Shown here piece after piece: positions 42,497 to 52,575 of a stretch of 64,000 nt of DNA. The notes beneath the pieces are model-generated. The model was not told the origin of the DNA, made no database searches, and saw only the letters and a program-made list of their open reading frames with translations. The DNA is taken from assembly GCA_900208305.1 (NCBI GenBank), contig OAPG01000008.1, positions 682,001-746,000 of the forward strand. The letters are read 5' to 3'. Source of the DNA: Melanopsichium pennsylvanicum (lineage: Eukaryota > Basidiomycota > Ustilaginomycetes > Ustilaginales). Position numbers and translations under genes: made by a program. Positions within the stretch are counted from its first letter, which is position 1. Every line of letters begins with the position of its first letter.

Positions 42497-45259
42497 ATGT
42501 TTGAACGCTCCTTATCTGCGCTCATTAAAGGGCTTCGTTCCCACCGCGGCAAGGATGAACCCAAATATGTGGCGCAAGTCATGGACGAGATTCGTCACGA
42601 AGTGCGGTCTGGTGACCTCGAAGTGAAGGCTGAAGCTGTGCTCAAGCTGACGTATCTGCAGATGCTTGGCTATCCGTTCTCCGGTGCCAACTTCCACATG
42701 CTCGAGACGATGGCTTCCAGTAAATACCACCATAAGCACGTTGGGTACCTCGCCGCAGCACAGTGTTTCTCTGCCGACACAGATGTTCTCATCCTTGCGA
42801 CAAACATGATCAAGAAAGACTTGCAGTCGAGCCAGCCGTTGGATGTAGCTGTCGCCCTTAACGGCCTGGCCCATATCGCAACACCAGATCTTGCAACCCA
42901 CCTCGGACCGGACGTGATCAAGTTGTTGACGCACTCAAGACCAATGATCCGGAAGAAAGCAGTATTGGTACTGTATGCGTTGATCATAAAGTCGCCCGAC
43001 TTGCTCGAGGCAAGCTGGGATAGACTCCGCGAGAAGCTGGAAGACTCGGATTTGGGTGTAGTGTCAGCGGCAGTCAACATCATATGCGAGCTAGCCAGAC
43101 GGGATCCTCGACCCTTCCTCCCACTATCACCTCAACTTTTTCGCCTGCTCACCACATCGACCAACAATTGGATGCTCATCAAAATCATCAAGCTCTTTGG
43201 CTCTCTCTCGCCTCTAGAACCGCGTCTAGTCAAGAAGCTGGTTCCGCCAATAACCACCATCATCTCTACCACTCCGGCCATGAGTCTGCTCTACGAATGC
43301 ATTCACACCATCATCATCGGTGGTATGCTCACTCAACCCGGCGGCGACGACCTGGCCCACGTCTGTGTCGAAAAGCTTGCTGCATTCCTCACAGACTCGG
43401 ACCAGAATCTCAAATACATTGCTCTCCTGGCGCTCGTCAAGATCTTGCCCAGCCACCCCCACCTCGTGGCGGAACACCAAGATGTGATCTTTGAATCCAT
43501 TGAGGATCCTGACCTGTCCATCAGACTTCGTGCGCTCGAGCTAGTATCAGGTATGGCGGTCAGCCGCAACCTCGAGAGTATCGTCTCGCAACTACTTTCT
43601 CACCTCGAGCCCCCTCCTGCTACTACTGCACGTGCAAATGACGGCGTCGGAGCAGCAGCGGCAGCGCTCAAAGCTTCTCTTGCCCACGGAGGTGCAGGCG
43701 ACGCAGACCCGACATCATCCTCCCTGGCAGCCGTTACCTCGGCCAACAATCCCACCCTCTCACCATCTTATCGTCTCGAGATTCTTGAACGCATCCTCGC
43801 CCTCGGAAGCTATGACACCTATGCCAACGTCGTCGATTTTTCTTGGTACCTCGACACGCTGATACACCTGTCGACCGTGTCCAACTTGCCGGATGCAAAC
43901 ACGATCGGAAGCAAGATCAGAGATCAACTGATCGACATCACTGCTCGAGTTCGCGCGATCCGTCCCCACGCCACACGCGCCATGGTGTCGCTTCTTCGCG
44001 ATGGTAGACTCCTTCCCACGACCGACTGGTTTGTTTCTTCCTCTTCAACTTTGGGCTCGTTGACCTACTTGAGACCTGCATCAGGAGGAAGCGGAGGAGC
44101 TGACGACATGAAAGAGGCGAGGAAAGTCGTTCACGCAGCAGCATGGATTCTGGGCGAGTATGCGTACGACCTCCCCTCTTCTCCATCCCAGATCATCCCT
44201 CTCCTTCTCAGACCTTCCATCTTCGATGCAACTCTCTGCGACGGCTCCACTGCGGCAGCATGCGTGCATGGCGCCGTGAAAATCTTTGCGTTCTGGGCGA
44301 GTGCGGTTTCAACGAGATGGGAGGAGGGAGGCATGAAGCCAAGCGTGGACTTTGATGATGTGGTAGCAATGTCAAAGGAGCTAGCGGGGAAATTGGACGG
44401 AATTCAAGGGCTGAGTTCGAATGCAGAGGTGCAAGAGAGGACCGTTGAATATAGGATGCTGTTCAGGCTCATCGAGAAGGATCTTGAATCGCATACTGCT
44501 CGCACTCGGTTAATTGCGTCCAGTAAGGAAAAGGACGCAGAGGCGGAGGGAACAGAGATCGAGAAGGATCATGATGAGGAGACCGCAAAAGTTGAGACGC
44601 AACAGGAAATTGTGCAAGTCAAAGCGCCAAGAAGCTTGGATCTGCTCTCACCGCTTTTCTTTAACCACGCACTAGGCCCTCTGGGCGTCAATGCGCAGTC
44701 CAGAGTTCCTGAGCCGATCGAACTCGACCTGCATGCCTGGATCGTTCCAACAGAAAGCTATGTCGTATTGGATGGCATCGATTTGGCTTCACACCCGGAC
44801 CCGGATGACGAGCCAGTTGTGCAATCTCTTCCTGCCAAACCTGCGGTGCTGTCGGCGATGGAAAAGAAAGCAGATAGGGAAAAAAGGTTGCAGAAGCAAC
44901 GCGATGATCCATTCTATATTGTCGACACGCGAAATACTTTTGTCAAGGAGAAGCAGGTGACTGGGGAGGCGGACGAGGATGTCGATAAGATCCCAATCGT
45001 ACGGCTCGATGATCTCATGATCAACGCAGATGCTGCCAAAATGAAGAAGAAGGAAGAGGACAGAGCGAAAATTAGACCGCCAATGTTGGAAGAGGAAGAA
45101 ATGCCAGAACCAGCGTTGAAGAAGACCAAGAAAAAGTCAATTAAGGTCGAAAGCACGGCAGTAGAAGATGGCGAAGAGGGCGGAGCAAAAGTTGTCAAGG
45201 TGACCAAGAAGAAAAAGGTCTCGAGTAAGGGCGGTGCATCCAAAGTTTTCATTGACTGA
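42497..45259 (+). CDS. APL5: AP-3 adaptor complex subunit delta
   Basis: The 920-aa large chain of AP-3, which sorts cargo from the Golgi directly to the vacuole. The N-terminal adaptin trunk is nearly continuous: MFERSLSALIKGLRSHRGKD at the start, LKLTYLQMLGYPFSGANFHM, KHVGYLAAAQCF, VALNGLAHIATPDLATHLGP, RPMIRKKAVLVLYALIIKSP, NWMLIKIIKLFGSLSPLEPR and LKYIALLALVKILPSHPHLV. From about residue 690 the chain becomes charged and ends in Lys-rich clusters, as in delta hinge regions. The ATG at 42497 is chosen because MFERSL is the family start, although the frame is open further upstream. Confidence 0.95.
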   Translation: MFERSLSALIKGLRSHRGKDEPKYVAQVMDEIRHEVRSGDLEVKAEAVLKLTYLQMLGYPFSGANFHMLETMASSKYHHKHVGYLAAAQCFSADTDVLILATNMIKKDLQSSQPLDVAVALNGLAHIATPDLATHLGPDVIKLLTHSRPMIRKKAVLVLYALIIKSPDLLEASWDRLREKLEDSDLGVVSAAVNIICELARRDPRPFLPLSPQLFRLLTTSTNNWMLIKIIKLFGSLSPLEPRLVKKLVPPITTIISTTPAMSLLYECIHTIIIGGMLTQPGGDDLAHVCVEKLAAFLTDSDQNLKYIALLALVKILPSHPHLVAEHQDVIFESIEDPDLSIRLRALELVSGMAVSRNLESIVSQLLSHLEPPPATTARANDGVGAAAAALKASLAHGGAGDADPTSSSLAAVTSANNPTLSPSYRLEILERILALGSYDTYANVVDFSWYLDTLIHLSTVSNLPDANTIGSKIRDQLIDITARVRAIRPHATRAMVSLLRDGRLLPTTDWFVSSSSTLGSLTYLRPASGGSGGADDMKEARKVVHAAAWILGEYAYDLPSSPSQIIPLLLRPSIFDATLCDGSTAAACVHGAVKIFAFWASAVSTRWEEGGMKPSVDFDDVVAMSKELAGKLDGIQGLSSNAEVQERTVEYRMLFRLIEKDLESHTARTRLIASSKEKDAEAEGTEIEKDHDEETAKVETQQEIVQVKAPRSLDLLSPLFFNHALGPLGVNAQSRVPEPIELDLHAWIVPTESYVVLDGIDLASHPDPDDEPVVQSLPAKPAVLSAMEKKADREKRLQKQRDDPFYIVDTRNTFVKEKQVTGEADEDVDKIPIVRLDDLMINADAAKMKKKEEDRAKIRPPMLEEEEMPEPALKKTKKKSIKVESTAVEDGEEGGAKVVKVTKKKKVSSKGGASKVFID

Positions 45260-45471
45260 GATCACTCTATTTCAACTTCATCTTAATGTGCATGTCATCT
45301 TCGTTCTCAGGCACACACATCACGTGCGAATTGAGGACATGAGATCGTTCGCACGTTGAAAGAATGCGTGTTAGTAACAAAGTCTTGGTTGTCATGGAGA
45401 AAACATGTGAAGCATGAAACGCAGTGCTGGTTTGATCAACAAAATTTAGTTAAGATATAAGAAAAGGGAGA
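45260..45471. terminator. Convergent 3' region between AP-3 delta and the ABCG gene
   Basis: 212 bp between facing stop codons; nothing else identifiable. Confidence 0.35.
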
Positions 45472-47475
45472 TCATTTGAGCTGGTACTTCAAAACCGCAT
45501 AAAACATGACTCTGTAAACGGCGATGATGATGACGAGGATGGAAGCGTAGAGACCTATACTAATGCGGTTGATCTGCAACGCATCGAGGACGTCTTGGCC
45601 ACTGACTGCGCAAACACCTTGTTTGATCAGACTGCTTGGAAAGCTACAGTTGCAATTACCCTGTGTAGTGGAACGTTGGCAAGTGAAGACGAGATTCTTG
45701 AGGTCGTTTTTGACGAGAATGTCGAATGCGTACGTTTCGTAATCTATCCAGTGAGCCCAGTAGTACCAAAATTTAGGCAAGTTGACTGCTCTTATGAAAT
45801 AGCCTTGAACACACATCCAGAAGCCGTTGAGAAAAGCGCACACCGCCAGCGCTGCTACAAAGATTGGAATGGCAGCAGCGATGAGCAGCGCCTGAAATTC
45901 GGCGGCTAAAACGCCCAAGTAGAGGAAGGCCAGGAACCGGAAAAAGAATCCAGCACCCGGATGTAGCCCAATCGACCAATATGCCAACACTGAAAATACT
46001 ACAGAACAGACGAACATCAAGGGGATGGTGCTAATCGTGTTGGCCAAAGTAAAAGCCAGAGGACCGTACAGTCGGTTTTTGGATTCTCGTAAAAGTACCG
46101 AACGCTCTTCGAGAAACGCAGGAATACCAGCCACAGCCATAAAGCCCAAAAACGCAACCGAGAAAAAGTGCACCGAGAGACGATCGTTGATCCTAGTATC
46201 GGTTTGTTCCAAGTTCACCCAAACAGTGGCGAGAAGTACTCCCATTCCGAGATACATTCCAAGGCGCACTCCATAGGCGAGGAGGTTGCGAGAATAGTTA
46301 AGGAAATTGCGTCGGGTGAGCGTCACTGTTTTTGACCATTGTGAAGCCACGCCGTTGGAAGAAAAAGAAGAAGAAGAAGAAGAAGAAGAAGAAGAATTCA
46401 AGGTGGGATAGTGACTCTCGAAAGTCGCACACTCAGCATTTTTTGTGACATGTGTGCACTGAGCTGAAGAAGCAGACGACGAGGTGCGTAGGGTGGTTGA
46501 GTTCATCGGACTGGAAATGTGCTTCGCCCAGGTATCGGCAAAACCTTTTGTATCGCCCTTGGCAATCAAGAATTGCTCGGCTTTGGGTTCGGTATTGATA
46601 CCAGCGTTCCGGTTGGAGTGCAAAAAGTCGTCATTGACCAACTCGATCATGAAATCGGCCGGGTTGGTGTGTTCGGGACACTTGTGACCCAACTGTGCGA
46701 ACCAAGGAGCCACACCACTCGTGCTTCCCTGGTAAATAGTCCTTCCCTTGCTAAGGAGCAGGGTGTTGTCGAACGATGAAAAGATTTCCCAATTAGGGCT
46801 GTGAATTGTAGCTAGTACTGCAATATTGTGACGTTTGGCCAAGTTTCTTATAGCTGCAATAACCTCGTGAGCGGTAAAAGTATCCAACCCACTCGTAGGC
46901 TCGTCCAAGAATAAAATCTTTGGCAGCGTAACCAGCGAACATCCGATTGAAACTCTACGTTTTTGACCGCCAGAAATCCCCCTCTGAATAGGTGTTCCAA
47001 TCTTCTGACCAGACACACCGCTGAGTCCGAGATCGGAAATGATCAAGTCGGTCCTCTCGTCGATCTCTGCATTGATGGTGGAAGGAGGGAGAGAGAGTTT
47101 GGCCGAATACCAAATGGTTTCTCTCACAGTGAGTACACCGAGAAGCGAATCCGACTGTTCGACGTAGCTGGAAATGGATTTTACGTCTTGTGAACCAATG
47201 CTGAGTGAGACACTGCCATCGGAAGGCGGCTTGCGAGTGGAAAGTACGTCGAGCAAGGTCGATTTTCCTGCTCCGGATGGACCCATGATGGCGAGCATCT
47301 CCCCTGGAGCAACCGAGCCGGAAAGTCCCTCAAGCAGAATCTTGCCATCAGAAGCTGACGTGGGAGGGCTAGATTTGGAAAATCGAGAGGCTAGAGAGCG
47401 TTTGACTGGGACGGCTACCTTGATGTCTTGCCACACCAAGCCGCCCGAGGCACAAGGCGCTTCGAGATCGTTCAT
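45472..47475 (-). CDS. ABCG-type half transporter
   Basis: A 667-aa ABC transporter with the nucleotide-binding domain first and one membrane domain after it (ABCG/White type), expected to dimerise. Walker A GPSGAGKST is at about residues 65-73, YVEQSDSLLGVLTVRETIWY follows, the signature ISGGQKRRVSIG near 170-180, and Walker B ILFLDEPTSGLD near 187-198, with the switch ATIHSP. A poly-Ser tract (about nine residues) from a GAA/TTC triplet run at 46364-46397 marks the linker. Six membrane helices follow (about residues 400-660). Substrate unknown; ABCG half transporters of fungi export lipids or xenobiotics. The promoter is the 2.9-kb gap to the next gene. Confidence 0.93.
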   Translation of the reverse strand: MNDLEAPCASGGLVWQDIKVAVPVKRSLASRFSKSSPPTSASDGKILLEGLSGSVAPGEMLAIMGPSGAGKSTLLDVLSTRKPPSDGSVSLSIGSQDVKSISSYVEQSDSLLGVLTVRETIWYSAKLSLPPSTINAEIDERTDLIISDLGLSGVSGQKIGTPIQRGISGGQKRRVSIGCSLVTLPKILFLDEPTSGLDTFTAHEVIAAIRNLAKRHNIAVLATIHSPNWEIFSSFDNTLLLSKGRTIYQGSTSGVAPWFAQLGHKCPEHTNPADFMIELVNDDFLHSNRNAGINTEPKAEQFLIAKGDTKGFADTWAKHISSPMNSTTLRTSSSASSAQCTHVTKNAECATFESHYPTLNSSSSSSSSSSFSSNGVASQWSKTVTLTRRNFLNYSRNLLAYGVRLGMYLGMGVLLATVWVNLEQTDTRINDRLSVHFFSVAFLGFMAVAGIPAFLEERSVLLRESKNRLYGPLAFTLANTISTIPLMFVCSVVFSVLAYWSIGLHPGAGFFFRFLAFLYLGVLAAEFQALLIAAAIPIFVAALAVCAFLNGFWMCVQGYFIRAVNLPKFWYYWAHWIDYETYAFDILVKNDLKNLVFTCQRSTTQGNCNCSFPSSLIKQGVCAVSGQDVLDALQINRISIGLYASILVIIIAVYRVMFYAVLKYQLK
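46364..46397. repeat. GAA triplet repeat within the ABCG gene
   Basis: About eleven GAA/TTC triplets giving a poly-serine stretch in the linker between nucleotide-binding and membrane domains. Confidence 0.8.
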
Positions 47476-50346
47476 GATGCAGTGATGATTTACCGGGATG
47501 ATTCAAGGCGCTGGTTTTGATATTGTTTGCTAGCTGCGAATGTGATAGGGGTTTTTTTTTTTTACGAGGTTCGATAGGCAAATGCTTCTTGGAGGCAGGG
47601 ACTATATACGCTCTTGACTCAATGTCAAAGATCCTCACGTACGTTTTCCTTCTTGGCGTTATCCACATTCAGCAAAGCAAAGGAATGGGAACATTTACAG
47701 TTCAGCTGTGTATGTAGCTTGAATGTGCGCAAGAGTGGCTGTCTGCGTTTAAGGGAGCGTTGCAGCAGCAACACCGTATCGGCTGACAGGCATACACAGC
47801 TGTCGAGGAAGAGTGAAATGACGGGAAAGCCCAAAAAAGTTGCCAAAAGTTACCGCGAGACGAGGAGTGTGGAATTAAGCGACGCGGTGACATACACGGT
47901 ATTCTGCACTGCAGACAGACACCCGGAGATGAAACAGAATTAAAAAAGGCAGAATTTGCCAAAATCCGGGTATGAGGCTCTTGGATTCCGTTGTTCAGCC
48001 AAGAATTGTGGATCATCACCGCTTTTCCATGTCCATAAGCGGGTACATACTCAACGAATGACGCTTTGTGATAGAGGTCTGGTCTTCTTGGCCCCCTTGC
48101 TTAGAGCAATGTTCTCAGCAAGTGCTTGAAGCTTCCATTCCAACCGGATATCGGACCACGACACCTCAAGCTCATCGAACGCTTTCGTAAAATGGATCAT
48201 GGCGTTGGCCACAAAACACGCCGCTGGTCCCTAATCAGCAAGGGAATCACTCGAGATTGACGGGTACTTTGCGGTTCTCCCACACATAGTTTTTACTCCG
48301 TTCTATTCTATCCATTTTGTCGATCCGAGAGGTTTGTGCGCAAAACGGAATGATTGCAGACGGTGGTATGTGTTCAAAAAAGAAAGTCAAAACCACGGGC
48401 CGAGCCCTTCCGTGCGTTGGTGTGTCGGCCAAATGTTGCGCTAGACACCATTGAACGTTCGAAAGTATCGAAGCTAGAAGCACAGGGCAGAAAATTTATC
48501 TTTGAACCGTTCTGAATACCGAAGACGAATTGTCTAAGGGAATGCAAAGTGCCCGCACCATCTGCGTGGCAAACAGGGACCTGATAATATCTGTTGCGTT
48601 CCACGTCAGCAAGATCATCTGACGCTTCAATCCTCCTGGGACCAGGCTTGTCGTCGTTCCAGGGCATTCCGTATCCTCTCCATCGTGCTGGATCTGTTCA
48701 TGTTGAACGCCGCTACGACAAATACTGGCAATAAGGTACCAACACGAAAAGGCGGTCTAGATGTGCCATCGTCATCTTGTTGTTTTGTGTAGCGTTACGG
48801 TATCCTATTTTTGTTTTCTACTCCGAAGCGGGATTGGGATGGCCTTACTGGTCTGTACACGATTGTTCCTCGTGCTCACCCAGAGAGCCTCTCCATCTAC
48901 CATCGTTGTTCTTGCGTTGGATGTCACGAGAGCACAGCGTGCGTGTGCCGTGGGAGCGCTGATGCAAGCCAAATGTACACACATTTCCAAAGGAGACTAC
49001 CCTCTTTTTGGTCCAATGTGTGTATTGTGGATGACCGTTTTGGATTGCGCCAGATACTAGATTTTGGTACTCCGCTCAAAACTGCTTTTTGACAATCGTC
49101 AGCTCTCAATGATCTCAGTTTTTGGTACGAGTATTGTGCTTGCTGACGCCGACAGCGTAACCCGGTCTGACGGACCAGAAGGAAGGGATGAACGGTGCGT
49201 ACTTTACAGTAAATTACAGTGCACAAGAGGAAAGAGTGCAAACAAAGATAAAGTAGCCGTATAAAGATCAATGCTGTGCCTATACTGTACAGTAATGTAC
49301 ATTGTCAATCAAGTTGGAGGGGATCAACAGGATGGATTTAGTGGCGGCTACTTTTTTTTTCTTTTTTCTTTTTTTTTTTTTCTCTTGACAGCTCGAAATT
49401 TGCTATGCAATAAATTTACCGAGCTGAAGTGGTGTGCATTCAGTACAAAATTTATTTGTCTTGCTCAGCTCGAACTAAATCTCGCGCTAGATTTCCCAGA
49501 AGTTGTTATCTGCAACCTACGCAGCAACCCCTTTCCTCATTGCTTTTCACCCTCTGGTCACCCACATGACTCGAAACCCTCTTATCTGGGCAAAACAAGC
49601 AGGAAAACACCCTGTTTCTGTCTTTGTTTCGAGGTTTCTCGCAAAGATACGTGACCAGAAGGCAAGTTTTCGCTCAGCAGAAGGGCTGACGAGCGATTTC
49701 ATGGTGACGTATAAGAGCGACTCATTCTGGAGCGAAATCACGCAATCTTCAACAATTCTATCACGCCATCACTAAAAGCTACTGCCGCCATACTTTCCCC
49801 TTCCCTTCTCCAAGACGATCGCTTGCCCCTCGCCTCTCGAGCACACAATCCTCTCCCGCCTTCCGCGACGGTACTACGGAATCCTAGAACCCGGAAGCGC
49901 TAATTGACATCCAAACAAGCTCGGCTGACGGTGCCTGGACAGAACATAAGATCAAGTTAAGCTTCTGTGCGTCTCGGGAAACCATTTCAACCTACCCACG
50001 AGGCCTGGTTTTGACAGCTGCAGGGTGTCTGATTCCATAACATCCAGAAAGTTTGTTTCCCAGCCCTTGGTGTTTGGCCCTCCTTGAAAATAGTGTGCTA
50101 CGCTCCGGTTGATGCTATCCGCGTGGTGGTTTGTGGTTATACTATAGAAAATAACCGATCATCCTTCGTCATCTTCTGGGAGGAAGCGAGTGTAGTTCAA
50201 TCCTAACGACTTTAGCCGACTCAATCGTCGTGGACAAGTTTCAACTTCCAAGCTCAACTTTTTCCCTCATCGAAACTTGAATCCCCTTTCTTCCTCTTGG
50301 ACCAACAGCATATCAAAGTTTGGATTTTTTTTTTCTTTCCGGAAAT
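47476..50346. other. 2.9 kb divergent intergenic region
   Basis: No convincing gene. Short frames (48374-48667 minus, 48761-49060 plus, 49271-49654 plus) carry no domains. There are poly-T tracts near 47552, 49351-49381 and 50325, and degenerate relatives of the palindromic motif (TTACAGTAAATTACAGT at 49204-49220, TACTGTACAGTAATGTACA near 49280-49300). Possibly a long regulatory region or a non-coding transcript. Confidence 0.45.
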
Positions 50347-52116
50347 ATGGTCATCACGTTGGTTCAGGCGATCATCACTGCCTCGAAAACTTCATCCTTG
50401 AGTTTCTCAGACGCTGTTGAGTATCATCGAGACAAGCAACGATTCATCTCGACTTATCCACAATATCCTGATCCATCTTTAACCAGGCTTCGAAAACGCG
50501 AGTTCTCTCGCTTATCCCAAAACGGTGGTAGCGTATACCTCGATTATACCGGTGCTTCTTTGTATCCATCGTCGCTTATCAAGTCGCACTCAAAATGGCT
50601 TAAGTGTTGTGTTGCGGGAAATCCACACAGTACTTCACCCGCAAGTCTTTTGAGCACAAGGGCAACTGAGGATGCACGTAATGCAATCTTGGAATTTTTC
50701 GATGCAGATCCAGCGGATTATGATGTGGTTTGGACAAGCAACGCTACGGCAGGATTTCGGATCGTTGGCGAGACGTATGATTTCAGGGGAAAACGAATGT
50801 TGATCCCAAGGGATGCACATAACAGTTTGAACAGTTTGGCGAGGAAAGCTCAAGCTGGCGGTGGAAGTTTTGAATTTATTGAGTTTGATCAGACTTGGTC
50901 ATGCTCGTCTGGGGTCGAGAAACAGGACACCATTTCGAGACAGGCATATCTTGACGCACTTTCTCAACCTGGTTCATCTTTGTCGTCGTTGAAGAACATG
51001 GAGCAGAAGCAGCAACAGCAACAGGAGCAGGATAAGGGGTTGATCTTTTTCACGGGTCAAAGCAACATTACCGGTGTTAAACTTGACATGTCGCTTCTTT
51101 CCATAGCAAAGGATTTGGGTTGGAATGTTGGATTGGACGCTGCCGCTCTCGCACCCAGTACACGCATTTCGTTACGATGCTATCCGAGTGTGGATTATAT
51201 GGTAGTGTCGTTGTATAAGATCTGTGGTTACCCGACGGGTGTGGGTGCTTTGATCATGAAAAAAAGCATGTATGCCAACATGACTAGGAAAGAGACCTTT
51301 TTCGGGGGCAATATCATTGGCATCACAATGGACAAGATGGAATTCAGTCTAGTTGAGGGGAGTGAGAGATTTGAAGATGGAACGGGAAATTTTGCGAGCA
51401 TGGCTGCAGTGGCTTCTGGATTAAAGTTCGCATCTCGATGGATGTCCAGATATACTCAACGCAACAAGATTCTGGTGAAGTGGCTAGTGGATCAATTGGA
51501 CAATATTTATTATCCTACAATCGGTGGTGTTGTTGAGCAAGAAGGTATGAATGAAAAACAACACCGCTCCTTTAGCTCATCCACCCTATACAAAAAATCT
51601 TCCTCTACGTCTTCAGCTTCTTCAACCAATTCCTCGTTCAAGCGGAAACGATGCGCATCACAATCGAAAGGAGTTAAATTGATCCGTATCGGTGGACCAA
51701 GAGATCTGGATATTCGAGGAGCCACATTGCCACTAGTATTTTGCGCAAGTGATGGAACATCGCTTAATTATCGGTTCGTGATTTGGGCAGCAGCACAGGA
51801 AAACATTTCCTTACGTGGAGGTCCTTGCATGTGCAATCCGGGCGCTTCATCCTCTGTCATGCAACGTGGACTTATAACCGATCTAAATGCAAGCAGTTTG
51901 TTGGCTGTAGCAGATGTTGGAATTGTAAGGGTCAGTCTGGGTATCGCTAGCTCATTTAAAGATTGTTGGAGATTGGTCAAGTTTTGTAAAAGACTAACCC
52001 AAAAAGAGTGGACGAACAACATGTGGATCACATATCAAACCCAATTTCCAGGAGCCAATTTGGCAAATGACATAGACGAATTGCAGGCTAGGGCAACCAG
52101 GAAGAGAGATACATGA
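50347..52116 (+). CDS. Moco-sulfurase-like PLP-dependent aminotransferase class V protein, no MOSC domain
   Basis: A 589-aa pyridoxal-phosphate enzyme of the NifS / molybdenum cofactor sulfurase N-domain type. Visible features: VYLDYTGASLYPSSLIKSH (N-terminal family segment), NPHSTSPASLLSTRATEDAR, VVWTSNATAGFRIVGETYDF, then GLDAAALAP and SLYKICGYPTGVGALIMKK, where the lysine is the expected PLP-binding residue. FFGGNIIGITMDKMEFSLVE follows. The late GGPCMCNPGASSSVMQRG matches the G-x-C-x-CNPGA motif around the sulfur-accepting cysteine of Moco sulfurases. The C-terminal MOSC domain of full Moco sulfurases (such as HxB/ABA3) is missing. A low-complexity Gln tract and a Ser-rich insert (about residues 405-440) are present. 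The ATG at 50347 was chosen; the in-frame upstream codons lack an ATG. Confidence 0.85.
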   Translation: MVITLVQAIITASKTSSLSFSDAVEYHRDKQRFISTYPQYPDPSLTRLRKREFSRLSQNGGSVYLDYTGASLYPSSLIKSHSKWLKCCVAGNPHSTSPASLLSTRATEDARNAILEFFDADPADYDVVWTSNATAGFRIVGETYDFRGKRMLIPRDAHNSLNSLARKAQAGGGSFEFIEFDQTWSCSSGVEKQDTISRQAYLDALSQPGSSLSSLKNMEQKQQQQQEQDKGLIFFTGQSNITGVKLDMSLLSIAKDLGWNVGLDAAALAPSTRISLRCYPSVDYMVVSLYKICGYPTGVGALIMKKSMYANMTRKETFFGGNIIGITMDKMEFSLVEGSERFEDGTGNFASMAAVASGLKFASRWMSRYTQRNKILVKWLVDQLDNIYYPTIGGVVEQEGMNEKQHRSFSSSTLYKKSSSTSSASSTNSSFKRKRCASQSKGVKLIRIGGPRDLDIRGATLPLVFCASDGTSLNYRFVIWAAAQENISLRGGPCMCNPGASSSVMQRGLITDLNASSLLAVADVGIVRVSLGIASSFKDCWRLVKFCKRLTQKEWTNNMWITYQTQFPGANLANDIDELQARATRKRDT

Positions 52117-52575
52117 CTTGATTTGGGGGGGGGTTTTTTGAGTAGAAAAATAAAGGAATAAAACTCACACTTTTCCTTTGCTTTGTTACATCTGTGCACT
52201 TCTCTCTTCTGTCTTACAACGAATCACAACGCTGTTCGTCAATCGAAAATAAAATAAAAGAACATTTATGTAAAGGTGAAACGGTGAAACGGTTCAGCCT
52301 ATCTTCTGACATCCCATGAGAATGAGCAATTCACCCTACATTAGATTCGTGATGACCTCTGATCAGTCTACTCTCGCTCTACCCAACTTGAGAAAAAATG
52401 ATCATCATCTTCTCTCAGTTAAAAGAAAACCTGTCGAAATTTATACACGATCGCGCACACATGTTGATAACACTCAAAAAAAAAAACAGGGCCACTTTCC
52501 TTTTGTTATCAAACTTGCATTCAAGTATGCGATTGAACATTTCAGCATTACTGTAAATTCCGTGAACCTTAACTT
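52117..52575. terminator. Convergent 3' region between the PLP enzyme gene and the TPR-like gene
   Basis: About 460 bp, AT-rich, with a G7/T6 homopolymer junction near 52124-52138 and an A10 run near 52477. A plus-strand frame here (52316-52822) runs into the neighbouring gene antisense and has no domain. Confidence 0.35.
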
